Notes under the pieces: model-generated | Databases searched by the model: none | The model's input: the letters and a program-made list of their open reading frames with translations, nothing else | Told to the model about the DNA's origin: nothing | Translations under genes and position numbers: made by a program | Shown here: positions 35,308 to 44,506 of the stretch, piece after piece | Position numbering within the stretch: the stretch's first letter is position 1 | How the letters are laid out: each line of letters begins with the position of its first letter | From: Oscillospiraceae bacterium | GTDB taxonomy: Bacteria; Bacillota; Clostridia; Oscillospirales; Oscillospiraceae | Length of the DNA stretch: 64,000 nucleotides | Reading direction: 5' to 3' | Assembly: GCA_015067565.1 (NCBI GenBank) | Contig: SVMF01000002.1 | Coordinates: 97,337 to 161,336 of the forward strand

Positions 35308-35433
35308 TTCATGTTTTGTTTCTGCCTACCCCGCCGCAGAGCCGCCCTCCCCATGACCCCTCCAGGCACGCTGCGCGTCGTCGTGACAGCGTTGTGGTCG
35401 TTTTTATCGAGGGCAACCGGAACGACAAATTGA
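35308..35433 (+). repeat. Partial copy of long repeat A (3' part)
   Basis: From TTCATGTTTTGTTTCTGCC through CCGCCGCAGAGCCGCC to GGCAACCGGAACGACAAAT, equal to the last about 125 nt of the complete A copies. Confidence 0.8.
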
Positions 35434-35439
35434 AAAAAG

Positions 35440-35787
35440 TTTAATAAATTTTTTCTTGCAAAGGCGGCAAGAATTTCGCATCACGAAACCGATTACCGCA
35501 GGGGAACGATCCGCGTCAGCGTGCCTGGAGAGAGTCAAGAGAGAGGGCGGCTTGAAAACCGAGCTTGGCAGTAACGATCCGTTCCATGGAGCGATAGGTT
35601 TTCTACAGCGCCTCTCTCTTGTCGTGTTCTTTGGTGACTTTCTTGGCCGAAACAAGAAAGTCACGCCCCACGCAGTGGAGCAAAGTACCGATGTCCATCG
35701 CACCACGATACTTTGAGTTGCACCCGTAAAGCGCAGGCCACAGCCACATCGCTTCGCTCCTCGCAATAACCTCTTATACTAAAACCT
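35440..35787 (+). repeat. Long repeat B, complete copy 1
   Basis: Begins TTAATAAATTTTTTCTTGC, contains the hairpin GTGACTTTCTTG...CAAGAAAGTCAC (35634-35664), and ends CTCTTATACTAAAACCT. A second complete copy at 43797-44147 is nearly identical. The short open frames inside are not conserved as proteins. Confidence 0.85.
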
Positions 35788-36135
35788 ATTGTAGGGTCAC
35801 GGCATGCCGTGACCGTGTGCAAGAAGTCTCGTCTTTCGCATATCGTAGCGCGACATTCTTGGCGCGCTCGAAGGCAGTTTTTATAAGAAAATTACGACGA
35901 TACAAGTCGGAAGTTTGCTCCACTGCGTGGGGCGTACCTTTCTTGCTCCTGCAAGAAAGGTACCAAAGAACAGGCATGGGGAGGCGCTGGAGCCTGCGGC
36001 TATTCAAACCTTTCATGTTTTGTTACTGCCTGCCCCGCCGCAGAGCCGCCCTCCCCATGACCCCTCCAGGCACGCTGCGCGTCGTCGTGACAGCGTTGTG
36101 GTCGTTTTTATCGAGGGCAACCGGAGCGACAAATC
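35788..36135 (+). repeat. Long repeat A, complete copy 1
   Basis: Begins with the palindrome GGTCACGGCATGCCGTGACC, contains the hairpin GTACCTTTCTTG...CAAGAAAGGTAC (35934-35963), and ends GGCAACCGGAGCGACAAAT. Its centre is an inverted homologue of the centre of repeat B (TTTGCTCCACTGCGTGGGGC shared). The 35124-36242 gap is essentially all repeat plus terminator. Confidence 0.85.
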
Positions 36136-36242
36136 GGAATATAATCCATACTTCTAATCAGGTTTTAGTATGAGATGTCGCTTGCAACTGACCCTACACA
36201 GGCGCGTATGGAAAGCCGCACCTCAAATGACTCAAATCACCT

Positions 36243-38603
36243 TTAGATACACATCGGGCTGGCATCAAGGAGCGGTGCATATTCTTCGTGGCAGGTGAGG
36301 AAGATGACCTGATGCTTTTGCGCGCATTCTTTGATCAGGGCGCAGGCCTGCCTGACCCGATCTGCGTCCATATCCGTCAGAGGATCGTCGAACACGATCA
36401 TACCGCCTCCGTCGGGGAACAAATGATCCAGCACCGACAGTCGGAAGGCCAGAGACACGGTCTCCTTCGTGCCCTCGGAGAGCTTACCGAAGTCGAGCAG
36501 CTTGTTGTGGCTGAAAATCTGCATATTCAGCTTGTCGGCATCGGGGAATTCCGTGCTGACACCGCCTTTCGAGAGAAGACCCAGATAGTGGGAAAAACGG
36601 TCGGCAAGATCCTGCAGAGGGCTGTCCTTCAGCTCCTGCTTTTGCGCCTCAAATACCTCGCGGATGTGCAGCCAATGGGCCAAAAGTGCTTCGGTTTCCT
36701 TGTAGATCTGCTCGGCCTGCTCAGCCTCGGCCCTCGGATCGTCTGGCAGATTTTTTTGGAAGACTTCAAACTGCGTGCAGATCCTGCTGTTTTCGTTGAA
36801 GGCCTCGTCACGCGCCCCTTGACACGCGTTGAGGGTCTGTTCTAATCTCTCGAGATGCGCTTTGGGGTCTGCAATTGCGCGGTATTCCTCGGGGATCTCG
36901 TCCTCGCCGGGCAGGTCGGCCTGCTTTTCTTCCAGCTCCTGCTTTGTTGCGGCGACCATGGCCTCGAGCTCGGCTATGGAGCCGTATTTTTCTTCATAGT
37001 TTTTGGTCGTAAGCTCGGCCTGCGCAATGAAGGTTTCCAGCGGAAGAGCAAATGAAGCTTGGATGACCTCGTCAAGCTCCTCTACGCTGCGCACATCCTG
37101 GCTGCCTGCAGTCTCTTGCAGCTGCTGCAGGGTGTTTTTGCCCAAAATACGCGTGAGCTCACGGGACTGATCGTCAATCCTGCGCTTGGTTTCGGAAATG
37201 GATTGTGACAAATTTTCCAATTCTTCCAAGCTCTGAACAGCATATTTGTCCAGAATTGCGCGGATATTTCCGTTTTCTACGGCAATTTGATCTTCGACCT
37301 TGGCAACATCCACATCCGCAGGGGACAGCTGCATATCCATCACATTTTCGACGCTGATCCTCACCGCCTCGGTGATCGAGACCAGACCGTTTTTCAACGC
37401 AACGGGCTTTCCGCTGAGGACGGAAGTGATCTGCACTTGATGATTTCCATGCATATGGATCGAGGCAAGCAGATTCATGCTGCACAGCCGACCTTCCAGC
37501 CGCATCAGGCGGCGCTGCGCGTCCTTGAGCTGTGCGATCTCCTCTTTTTCGGGCTGCGGATTGGGCAGCGTGCTTTCCAGCTGCCTGATCCGATCGGAGA
37601 CGGCTTTGGCGGCCCGATAGGTTTGCAGACATTCGGCCTGTCTGCGTTCGGAACGCAGAGCCTTGGCCGAGGACAGCTTCTCATTCAGCTGCGGCCATTT
37701 TTGCAGGGCGGCTTGCAGTTCGTGCAGATCTGCTTCGAGCCTTTTGATCGCAGCGTTTCGCATTTTTTGCAGCATCAGATCGTTTGCATAACCGCTGAAG
37801 CGGTTGAAGTGTTCTTTTGCATCGGCCAGTGCGCCATCTGCCTCAGAAAGCCTGTTGGCGGCATCCATGGTGGCCTGCTCCAGCATGGACAGGTCGGCAA
37901 GGACCTTTTTGGCATCCTCCATGTTGTAATATGCGGTTAAAATTTCACCGAGACTGTTGGCCCAGCGGCCGGTTGTGCGCTTAGGTGCATTACGCTCGGG
38001 ATCCCAGTGCTTTCCGCTGATTTTGGAAATTTTTTCTTCGATGGCATGTTCAATGGCATCGACGGAAATACCTTTGCTTTCGACAAAGGCTTGCGAGAGC
38101 ACCTCGGTCAGCTCCTGCTTGACATCTGAGCGCTTGCTGTCGAGAATGGTCTGCAGGGCGGTGCTCGTGTTGTACTGCGAGGACAGCAGCAGCTCGGCAT
38201 ACACACCTTCGCCGTAGACAAGCTGCTCCTTCAAAAGCGCATCGATCGTACTTTGTGTGCGGATGGCACCGTCGGGGGTCGAGAGAGTGCAGCGCGGATC
38301 GCTTCGGCTCCAGTCCTTGCTGAGCACAAAGGTGCCGTTTTCGGTCTGAAAGGTGACCTTGCCGTCGCAGAAATCGCCCTGCGCGCCGTTGCGGCTGCGG
38401 GCGGGGAAGTACAGGTCCATGAAATCTGTGTCGCTCTTGCCGTTGAGCTTCGCCTTTTGGAACAGCGTGCGGCTCAGCAGATTTACCAGTGAGCTCTTAC
38501 CGCTTTCATTCTTGCCGAAAATGACATTGATCCCATCTGTGAAGGAGATGCTGCAATCACGAAGGCCTGCAAACTGTGTGCATGAGAGGTTTTTGATCTT
38601 CAT
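36243..38603 (-). CDS. SbcC/YhaN-like SMC-type ATPase
   Basis: 786 aa. The N-terminal ATPase half-site has Walker A GKNESGKS (residues 30-37). The C-terminal half has the ABC signature LSEGTKETVSLAF and Walker B MIVFDDPLTDMDADR. Roughly residues 220-700 are long coiled coil (repeated Ala/Glu/Leu heptads). No CxxC zinc hook is visible at the coiled-coil centre, and the protein is shorter than E. coli SbcC (about 1050 aa), fitting the YhaN type. The start is 1 nt after the stop of the metallophosphoesterase gene, so the pair forms an Mre11-Rad50-like nuclease for DNA end processing. Confidence 0.88.
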   Translation of the reverse strand: MKIKNLSCTQFAGLRDCSISFTDGINVIFGKNESGKSSLVNLLSRTLFQKAKLNGKSDTDFMDLYFPARSRNGAQGDFCDGKVTFQTENGTFVLSKDWSRSDPRCTLSTPDGAIRTQSTIDALLKEQLVYGEGVYAELLLSSQYNTSTALQTILDSKRSDVKQELTEVLSQAFVESKGISVDAIEHAIEEKISKISGKHWDPERNAPKRTTGRWANSLGEILTAYYNMEDAKKVLADLSMLEQATMDAANRLSEADGALADAKEHFNRFSGYANDLMLQKMRNAAIKRLEADLHELQAALQKWPQLNEKLSSAKALRSERRQAECLQTYRAAKAVSDRIRQLESTLPNPQPEKEEIAQLKDAQRRLMRLEGRLCSMNLLASIHMHGNHQVQITSVLSGKPVALKNGLVSITEAVRISVENVMDMQLSPADVDVAKVEDQIAVENGNIRAILDKYAVQSLEELENLSQSISETKRRIDDQSRELTRILGKNTLQQLQETAGSQDVRSVEELDEVIQASFALPLETFIAQAELTTKNYEEKYGSIAELEAMVAATKQELEEKQADLPGEDEIPEEYRAIADPKAHLERLEQTLNACQGARDEAFNENSRICTQFEVFQKNLPDDPRAEAEQAEQIYKETEALLAHWLHIREVFEAQKQELKDSPLQDLADRFSHYLGLLSKGGVSTEFPDADKLNMQIFSHNKLLDFGKLSEGTKETVSLAFRLSVLDHLFPDGGGMIVFDDPLTDMDADRVRQACALIKECAQKHQVIFLTCHEEYAPLLDASPMCI

Positions 38604-38604
38604 T

Positions 38605-39726
38605 TTATTTGCCCTCCTTCAAGGATTTCAGAAGCTCGTAGGCAAGCTGTGCCTCCTTCGGCTCGTCCAAAAGGGCGGTCAAAAGGCCTGCGGCGAGAGA
38701 AGTTTCTGGGAATTCGGCCTCGATCAGCTCACGGGAGATGAGCTTGCTGAGCGCATGGTCGTTGTAGGTTCCTTCGATAAAACGTGCCAGTGCTTGATCC
38801 ATGATCCTTGCTCTGTCCTCGTATTCCTCGCCTGTGACCGCACCGCTCACGATCAAATCCACAACACTTTGATCGCCGAACTGCGACAGCTCACGGGTGA
38901 GGATCTGCTCCATCTGCCCTGCGCTGAGGACGATGTGCTTGCGATAGAAGCGCAGATTTCCAGACACCGCTTTTTTGGCTCGCACGGACTTATCCTCACC
39001 GACCTCGATGAGGAAGCACAGACCCTCGGTGTTGCAGGAAACGTCAGTTTGCACATGGGTGCCGGCATTGAGGATGCGCTCACTTGCGGTAAATTCCTCC
39101 GACAAATTTCTCGGGAAGGGGACGTGCGTATGGCCGATCAGCCACGCATCGACTCCGATGGCCTCGAGCTGTGCACGCGTCATGAGGAAGTATTGTCCCT
39201 CGTTGTCGATGGTCTCACCCTCAACAGCGCCGTGTGCGATGCCGATGTGATATCTTCCGTCTGTGGCAATTTCGCCGATCCAACCGAGGTGGTTCTGCCC
39301 CGGGGCCGAATGCAGCGTCTTGCACAGTGCGGGATATAAAACGATCGGCTTTCCCCTGACCGTCAGCTCATAGGGGCGGTAGTCGGTCAAAAGCAGGATG
39401 TTGTCATAGGCCGCCAGCTCGTCGTTGAAATATTTCCACAAGGTGGTCTCAGGGTCGTAAAAATCATGGTTTCCGGGCAGTACGACGACGGTTTCACGGA
39501 AGTTCGAAAGGGTTCTCAAAAGCGTCCGAACCTCTTTTTTGGAGATGCTGTAGGTGTTTTCGAACAGATCGCCCGTGATCACAAACAGATCGCAATCGTC
39601 GTCGTTGGCGAGTTGCACCATGCCCTGAAAGGCGGACAATCTTGCCTCGCGCAGGAGCTGGCTTTGCTCGTGCTTGGCATAGCGCAGGCCGATGTGGTTG
39701 TCACCGGTGAGGAATATTCTCAGCAT
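38605..39726 (-). CDS. SbcD/YhaO-like DNA-repair metallophosphoesterase
   Basis: 373-aa calcineurin-like nuclease subunit. Phosphoesterase motifs in order: TGDNHIG (D9xH11), ITGDLFE, PGNHDFYD, IAHGAVEG and IGHTHVP, matching the two-metal site of Mre11/SbcD. The C-terminal about 110 residues are helical and presumably bind the partner ATPase. AGAGGTG supports ATG 39726; the 31-codon upstream extension is not family-like. It is transcribed with the SbcC-like gene. Confidence 0.88.
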   Translation of the reverse strand: MLRIFLTGDNHIGLRYAKHEQSQLLREARLSAFQGMVQLANDDDCDLFVITGDLFENTYSISKKEVRTLLRTLSNFRETVVVLPGNHDFYDPETTLWKYFNDELAAYDNILLLTDYRPYELTVRGKPIVLYPALCKTLHSAPGQNHLGWIGEIATDGRYHIGIAHGAVEGETIDNEGQYFLMTRAQLEAIGVDAWLIGHTHVPFPRNLSEEFTASERILNAGTHVQTDVSCNTEGLCFLIEVGEDKSVRAKKAVSGNLRFYRKHIVLSAGQMEQILTRELSQFGDQSVVDLIVSGAVTGEEYEDRARIMDQALARFIEGTYNDHALSKLISRELIEAEFPETSLAAGLLTALLDEPKEAQLAYELLKSLKEGK

Positions 39727-39861
39727 TTTGACACCTCTTTTTCTGCATTTGTAATATTTTAGCATAAAAAGCGGAGCGACACAACACTCAGAGAGAAAAA
39801 AGCTGCGCCCGATCAACACCGTCGCACAGGCCCGACCGAGCGATAAAAAGCAGCTCTTAAA

Positions 39862-39887
39862 TTTACCATAATAAAATTATGTAAACT
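39862..39887. repeat. Fragment of the ACCATAATA repeat, copy 4
   Basis: TTTACCATAATAAAATTATG followed by TAAACT, identical to the terminus at 6245. The rest of the element is not recognisable here. Confidence 0.6.
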
Positions 39888-39971
39888 AAAAGAATTTAAG
39901 GCCGATGCAAATTGGCTGATAGCACAGGGGAAGAGGGCATACAGGAAGTGCTATCCGAGTGTGTAAAAAAG

Positions 39972-40085
39972 TCCTTAAGATGTCATTACAAGGAGCGAAG
40001 CGACGCGGTAATCTCGGACAAAAAGGTTTCTGCTCTTCCGAAAAAAGGACGAAAACGACACTTTTGAGATCGCCAAAGCTGAAAT
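39972..40085. repeat. REP-like element, copy 2 (diverged)
   Basis: CAAGGAGCGAAGCGACGCGG and CTTTTGAGATCGCCAAAG correspond to both arms of the 20613-20745 element; the right end is truncated. It occupies the gap between the SbcD-like gene and the adhesin promoter. Confidence 0.6.
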
Positions 40086-40176
40086 TTCTTGCAGTTGCAT
40101 GAGATATACTACGTGCTTCTGCACGGCATTTGCGTATGCTTTTTTTCTAAAAGTGGGATTATTTGGAGCAAAATGA

Positions 40177-40205
40177 TTGACAGCGGAAAAAGAAAGTTTT
40201 ATAAT
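40177..40205 (+). promoter_or_regulatory. Consensus sigma-A promoter for the adhesin gene
   Basis: Perfect TTGACA (40177-40182), 17-nt spacer, perfect TATAAT (40200-40205), 46 nt before ATG 40252, suggesting strong expression. Confidence 0.85.
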
Positions 40206-40251
40206 CACGATGTACCTCTATCGCGATTAAGATAGAAAAGGAGATTTTATC

Positions 40252-42792
40252 ATGAAAACTCTAAACCGCTACCTTTCATTCCTATTGGCTCTTGTACTTA
40301 CGCTGTCCATGGCATCCTTTGCCTTGGCAGAGGGGGAGTACAGCGAGGTTGATCCGTATATCATCCACTATAATGTTCCCGATAACGGCTACACCGGCCC
40401 GAGATACCAGTACTTCAGCCCCTATGTCGCTGACTATGTCTATGACGGAACCTCCAGCCGTATCCAGCAGTACATTTTCTCGCTGTATAATACGGTGACA
40501 ACGGATGTCATTCCGGCCTACTGTACCGACATTACCGTCGGTGCATATAACGACCGTCGTTACCGCCAGCAGAACCTTGAGGACTCGACCTATGCGGCCG
40601 ATGCTGCACAGCTGCTGCGTTCGATCGTCTTGCACGGCTTCTACATTGTTCCGATTCCCGGTGAAACCGATGAGGCCCACGCGGCCCGTGTCGAGGCAAA
40701 GGTCAAGGAATTGGAAGAGGCAGCCGGTGTCACCGGCCTGTCCGTCGGTGAAGCAATCAATGCGACACAGTGTGCTATTTGGCAAGCTGCTCACGGCTCC
40801 CGCCTGAGCTTCCCCAACTTTGTCCGTCCTTCGTACTATAATGCCAAGCAGCCCTCGTTGACCCGCTATTACGACATCTGTAATGCAGAGCGTGACAACG
40901 GTCACATCAGTCAGTCCGGCGGCATCCTCAACGAGGATTGCAGATTGGAGATCAATGCCAGAATCCAGGCGGTGTTTAACTACCTGATCGCCCTTGATCC
41001 TGTCCCCCCTGCGGCAACGATGGTTTCCAATTCTTCTTTCCTGTACACCGGTGCGGAGGATCCGAAGCCCAATGGCGACGGCACCTTTGACGTGACGGTA
41101 CATACTACCATCGAGGTCGACATGGGTGCGGCTGACTATCTGACTCTGCGCGCAAACCTCGGTACGGATCATGTGGTGACACACGATCTGACCGACGGAA
41201 GACAGACGGTCACCCTGACCCTCAAGAATATCCCCGGTGAGTATGCTTTTGACGAAGTTACCCTGACGATCGACGGTGCGCAGACCATCGACGAGGTCTT
41301 CCTGTACGACGCATACGGCGATCGTGAAGCTTCTCAGACCATGATTGGCCGAAACACCCGTCGTATGCCTGTGCGTGCGCAGGTGGTTGCGGTCAAGGAT
41401 CGCATCATCAATTTCTACAAGACGACCAACCCGACGGCTGCGGACGGCTCCGGCCGCATTCCGCTCGAGGGCATTAGCTTTGACATTTACCTTGTTGCCG
41501 AGATGGATGAATATCTCAACGGCGAGGTCGAGCTGCCGAAGGCAGAAGAATATGTATATCCCGCCAATGCCGATTATACCGTCATCACCGACGCAGAGGG
41601 CTTTGCTTCGCTGAACCTGACCAAGAACGGCCTGCCCGACGGCGTGTATCTTGTCGTCGAGCGTCCGCATCCGGCCATTGTTGCTCCGGTGGCTCCGTTC
41701 TATGTCTTCATGCCGATGACCAGTGCCGACGGCACCGGCCAGGAGTTTGAGATCACTCTGCAGCCCAAGAACGATGTCAAGGGCAGCGTACATATCGAAA
41801 AGGACGTCCAGACGCTCGGAAACGATGAGCAGACAGTCGATGCTGCTCAGAACCACACTTGGATCATCGGTACAAACATCCCCGATGACATTGCTGACGG
41901 CAAGGCCTATGTCATCACCGATAACCTCGACTCCCGTCTGGACTATGTCGGAAATACGGTCGTGAAGGTTGAAAATCTTGACGGTACGCAGGAGCTCGTG
42001 GAGCTGACTGCCGATACGGATTACATCCTCACAGTCAATGATGTCGATTCCCTCACCGAGGAAAAACCCGGCGACTCGTTCACGGTGGAACTGACGATTG
42101 CAGGCAGAGGCAAGATTGCGCAGGCACTCGGCACGGCAAACTACAACGATTATAAGCTTCGCGTGTACTATGATGCGAAGATCAATGCCAATGCTCAGAT
42201 GGGCGAGGCGATCCCCAACCAGGCAACGCTGGAGTATACCAACTCCGTCAACTTTGACTTTGCCGCAGAGTCGGACAAGCCCGTGGTATATACGGGCGCG
42301 GCAAGACTCAAGAAGGTCGATGCGGATGTCAGCAGCATGACGCTGAGCGGCGCAACCTTCGAAGTTTACCGCAAGGCATCTGCCGAAGAGGTTGCAGCAG
42401 GCGAGAATCTGGTCTACATCGACAAGAACCCTGCTCCTATGGTCAAGGTTGCTTTCTACAATAACGCTTCTCTTACGGGCGAGAAGGTCACCAAGGTGAC
42501 CTCCGATCAGCTCGGTGAGATGTCGCTTTACGGTTTGGCCTACGGCGAATACTACCTCGTTGAGACCAAGGCACCGGACGGATACAACCTGCTCGGCAAG
42601 GCAGCTGTGATCCAGATCGATGCCACCTCGCATAACGACGACAGAGTCGTTGTGGTCAAGAATGTCAGCGGTGCGATCCTGCCGTCGACCGGCGGCGTCG
42701 GCACGACGATGTTTACTGTGCTCGGTATCACATTGATGCTTGCAGCTTGCGCATGGCTGATCGTGAAGAGAAGAAAGATCTCTTGTGAATAA
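40252..42792 (+). CDS. LPxTG-anchored thioester-domain adhesin with SpaA/D2 isopeptide domains
   Basis: 846-aa surface protein. Signal peptide 1-26 (ends ALA-EG). Residues about 30-260 look like a thioester domain: C91 in AYCTDITVG and Q173 in NATQCAIWQAAHG, the Cys...(T)QxxIW pairing known to form a covalent host-binding thioester. Next come a SpaA/prealbumin-like domain (about 385-510), a fimbrial D2-type isopeptide domain (about 515-680, GKAYVITDNLDSRLDYVGN), and a second SpaA-like domain with YGEYYLVETKAPDGY. The C-terminus is LPSTGG (810-815), a hydrophobic helix and KRRK, a sortase signal. No sortase gene is in the window. It is flanked on both sides by repeats. Confidence 0.9.
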   Translation: MKTLNRYLSFLLALVLTLSMASFALAEGEYSEVDPYIIHYNVPDNGYTGPRYQYFSPYVADYVYDGTSSRIQQYIFSLYNTVTTDVIPAYCTDITVGAYNDRRYRQQNLEDSTYAADAAQLLRSIVLHGFYIVPIPGETDEAHAARVEAKVKELEEAAGVTGLSVGEAINATQCAIWQAAHGSRLSFPNFVRPSYYNAKQPSLTRYYDICNAERDNGHISQSGGILNEDCRLEINARIQAVFNYLIALDPVPPAATMVSNSSFLYTGAEDPKPNGDGTFDVTVHTTIEVDMGAADYLTLRANLGTDHVVTHDLTDGRQTVTLTLKNIPGEYAFDEVTLTIDGAQTIDEVFLYDAYGDREASQTMIGRNTRRMPVRAQVVAVKDRIINFYKTTNPTAADGSGRIPLEGISFDIYLVAEMDEYLNGEVELPKAEEYVYPANADYTVITDAEGFASLNLTKNGLPDGVYLVVERPHPAIVAPVAPFYVFMPMTSADGTGQEFEITLQPKNDVKGSVHIEKDVQTLGNDEQTVDAAQNHTWIIGTNIPDDIADGKAYVITDNLDSRLDYVGNTVVKVENLDGTQELVELTADTDYILTVNDVDSLTEEKPGDSFTVELTIAGRGKIAQALGTANYNDYKLRVYYDAKINANAQMGEAIPNQATLEYTNSVNFDFAAESDKPVVYTGAARLKKVDADVSSMTLSGATFEVYRKASAEEVAAGENLVYIDKNPAPMVKVAFYNNASLTGEKVTKVTSDQLGEMSLYGLAYGEYYLVETKAPDGYNLLGKAAVIQIDATSHNDDRVVVVKNVSGAILPSTGGVGTTMFTVLGITLMLAACAWLIVKRRKISCE

Positions 42793-42797
42793 AGACA

Positions 42798-42830
42798 AAG
42801 CGCCCCGTGGCATCATGCCACGGGGCGCTT
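42798..42830 (+). terminator. 15-bp GC-rich hairpin after the adhesin gene
   Basis: AAGCGCCCCGTGGCA, 3-nt loop, TGCCACGGGGCGCTT. It is followed not by a T-run but by CAGAGTGTCAAAAAAAG and another palindrome (42848-42885). Confidence 0.75.
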
Positions 42831-42847
42831 CAGAGTGTCAAAAAAAG

Positions 42848-42885
42848 TCGCCAATCGTCAAAATGCAAATGTTTGACGGTTGGCG
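42848..42885. terminator. TCGCCAA-family palindrome, copy 6
   Basis: TCGCCAATCGTCAAA, loop, TTTGACGGTTGGCG. It forms the second half of a composite 3'-end module also found downstream of uvrB. Confidence 0.7.
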
Positions 42886-42937
42886 CTCTGCGTTCAAATA
42901 AACGATTGCGAACATACCTCCGAGCGTTGCTCACGTC

Positions 42938-43290
42938 ATTGTAGGGTCACGGCATGCCGTGACCGTATGCAAGAAGTCTCGTCTTTCGCATATCGTAGCG
43001 AGTGACATCCTTGGCGCGCTCGCAGGCAGTTTTTGTAAGATAATTACGACTGTACAAGTCGGAAGTTTGCTCCACTGCGTGGGGCGTACCTTTCTTGCTC
43101 CTGCAAGAAAGGTACCAAAGAACAGGCATGGGGAGGCGCTGGAGCCTGCGGCTATCCAAACGTTTCATGTTTTGTTTCTGCCTACCCCGCCGCAGAGCCG
43201 CCCTCCCCATGACCCCTCCAGGCACGCTGCGCGTCGTCGTGACAGCGTTGTGGTCTTTTTTGCGAGGACAACCGGAGTCACAAATTGAAA
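42938..43290 (+). repeat. Long repeat A, complete copy 2
   Basis: Starts CATTGTAGGGTCACGG, has the same GGTACC-type hairpin, and ends GACAACCGGAGTCACAAAT. Small differences from copy 1 include frame-breaking indels, arguing against a protein-coding role. Confidence 0.85.
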
Positions 43291-43295
43291 TTTGT

Positions 43296-43402
43296 CAATT
43301 ATTCCGCATCACGAAACCGATCACCACAGGGGAACGATCCGCGTCAGCGTGCCGGGAGAGCGTCAAGAGAGAGGGCGGCTTGAAAACCGAGCTTGGCAGT
43401 AA
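43296..43402 (+). repeat. Long repeat B, internal fragment
   Basis: CGCATCACGAAACCGATCAC to GAGCTTGGCAGTAACG, matching the first third of repeat B, then switching to GGTGCGTTGCTC and the next A copy. Confidence 0.8.
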
Positions 43403-43418
43403 CGGTGCGTTGCTCCCG

Positions 43419-43784
43419 TCATTGTAGGGTCACGGCATGCCGTGACCGTGTGCAAGAAGTCTCGCCTTTCGCATATCGTAGCGCGCGACATCCTTGGCGC
43501 GCTCGTGGGCAGTTTTTATAAGAAAATTACGACTGTACAAGTCGGAAGTTTGCTCCACTGCGTGGGGCGTACCTTTCTTGCTCCTGCAAGAAAGGTACCA
43601 AAGAACAGGCATGGGGAGGCGCTGGAGCCTGCGGCTATCCAAACGTTTCATGTTTTGTTACTGCCTACCCCGCCGCAGAGCCGCCCTCCCCATGACCCCT
43701 CCGGGCACGCTGCGCGTTGTCGTGACAGCGTTGTGGTCGTTTTTATCGTGGGCAACCGGAGCGAAAAATTGAAATTTGTCAATT
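43419..43784 (+). repeat. Long repeat A, complete copy 3
   Basis: Same boundaries and hairpin as the other A copies (CATTGTAGGGTCACGG to GGCAACCGGAGCGAAAAAT). Confidence 0.85.
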
Positions 43785-43796
43785 ATTTTCATAAAG

Positions 43797-44147
43797 TTTG
43801 ATAAATTTTTTCTTGCAAAGGCGGCAAGAATTCCGCATCACGAAACCGATCACCACAGGGGAACGATACGCGTCCGCGTGCCTGGAGAGAGTCAAGAGAG
43901 AGGGCGGCTTGAAAACCGAGCTTGGCAGTAACGATTCGTTCAACGGAACGATAGGTTTTCTACAGCGCCTCTCTCTTGTCGTGTTCTTTGGTGACTTTCT
44001 TGGCCGAAACAAGAAAGTCACGCCCCACGCAGTGGAGCAAAGTACCGATGTCCATCGCACCACGATACCTTGTGCTTGCACCCGTAAAGCGCAGGCCACA
44101 GCCACGTCGCTTCGCTCCTCGCAATAACCTCTTATACTAAAACCTGA
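43797..44147 (+). repeat. Long repeat B, complete copy 2
   Basis: Near-identical to 35440-35787, including the GTGACTTTCTTG/CAAGAAAGTCAC hairpin and CTCTTATACTAAAACCT end. Confidence 0.85.
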
Positions 44148-44193
44148 TGAAAAGTTTTAATAAAATTCCAATTTAACGGTGCGTTGCTCACGT

Positions 44194-44407
44194 CATTGTA
44201 GGGTCACGGCATGCCGTGACCGTGTGCAAGAAGTCTCGTCTTTCGCATATCGTAGCGCACGACATCCTTGGCGCGCTCGTAGGCAGTTTTTATAAGAAAA
44301 TTACCACTGTACAAGTCGGAAGTTTGCCCCACGCAGTGGAGCAAAGTACCGATGTCCATCGCACCACGATACCTTGTGCTTGCCCCCGTAAAGCGCAGGC
44401 CGTGCAG
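44194..44407 (+). repeat. Hybrid of repeat A (5' part) and repeat B (3' part)
   Basis: Starts as repeat A (CATTGTAGGGTCACGG), then at about 44330, within the shared central sequence (TTTGCYCCACKCAGTGG), switches to repeat B (GAGCAAAGTACCGATGTCC). This is the product expected from recombination between inverted homologous centres. Confidence 0.75.
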
Positions 44408-44437
44408 CAGAAGGCCTGCTCGTATCACACAAAAGTC

Positions 44438-44466
44438 TTGCGTTTCGGAGCGCTGAATGCTACAAT
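44438..44466 (+). promoter_or_regulatory. Promoter for the DegT-like gene
   Basis: TTGCGT (44438-44443), 17-nt spacer, TACAAT (44461-44466), just beyond the repeat block. Confidence 0.65.
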
Positions 44467-44506
44467 AACAGATAAAAAGGAACGAATATGTCGGAGGGAA
44501 GGTAAG

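Noticed and set aside
40282..42816. 844-codon open frame antisense to the adhesin gene
   Set aside because: Mirrors codon bias of the clearly real adhesin gene, which has signal peptide, promoter and LPSTG anchor; the antisense product has no family features.
42959..43801. Short repeated ORFs inside repeat A copies (starting MTVCKKSRLSHIV and similar)
   Set aside because: Frames differ in length and are broken by indels among copies at 35817, 42959, 43442 and 44216; no ribosome sites. Better explained as non-coding repeats.
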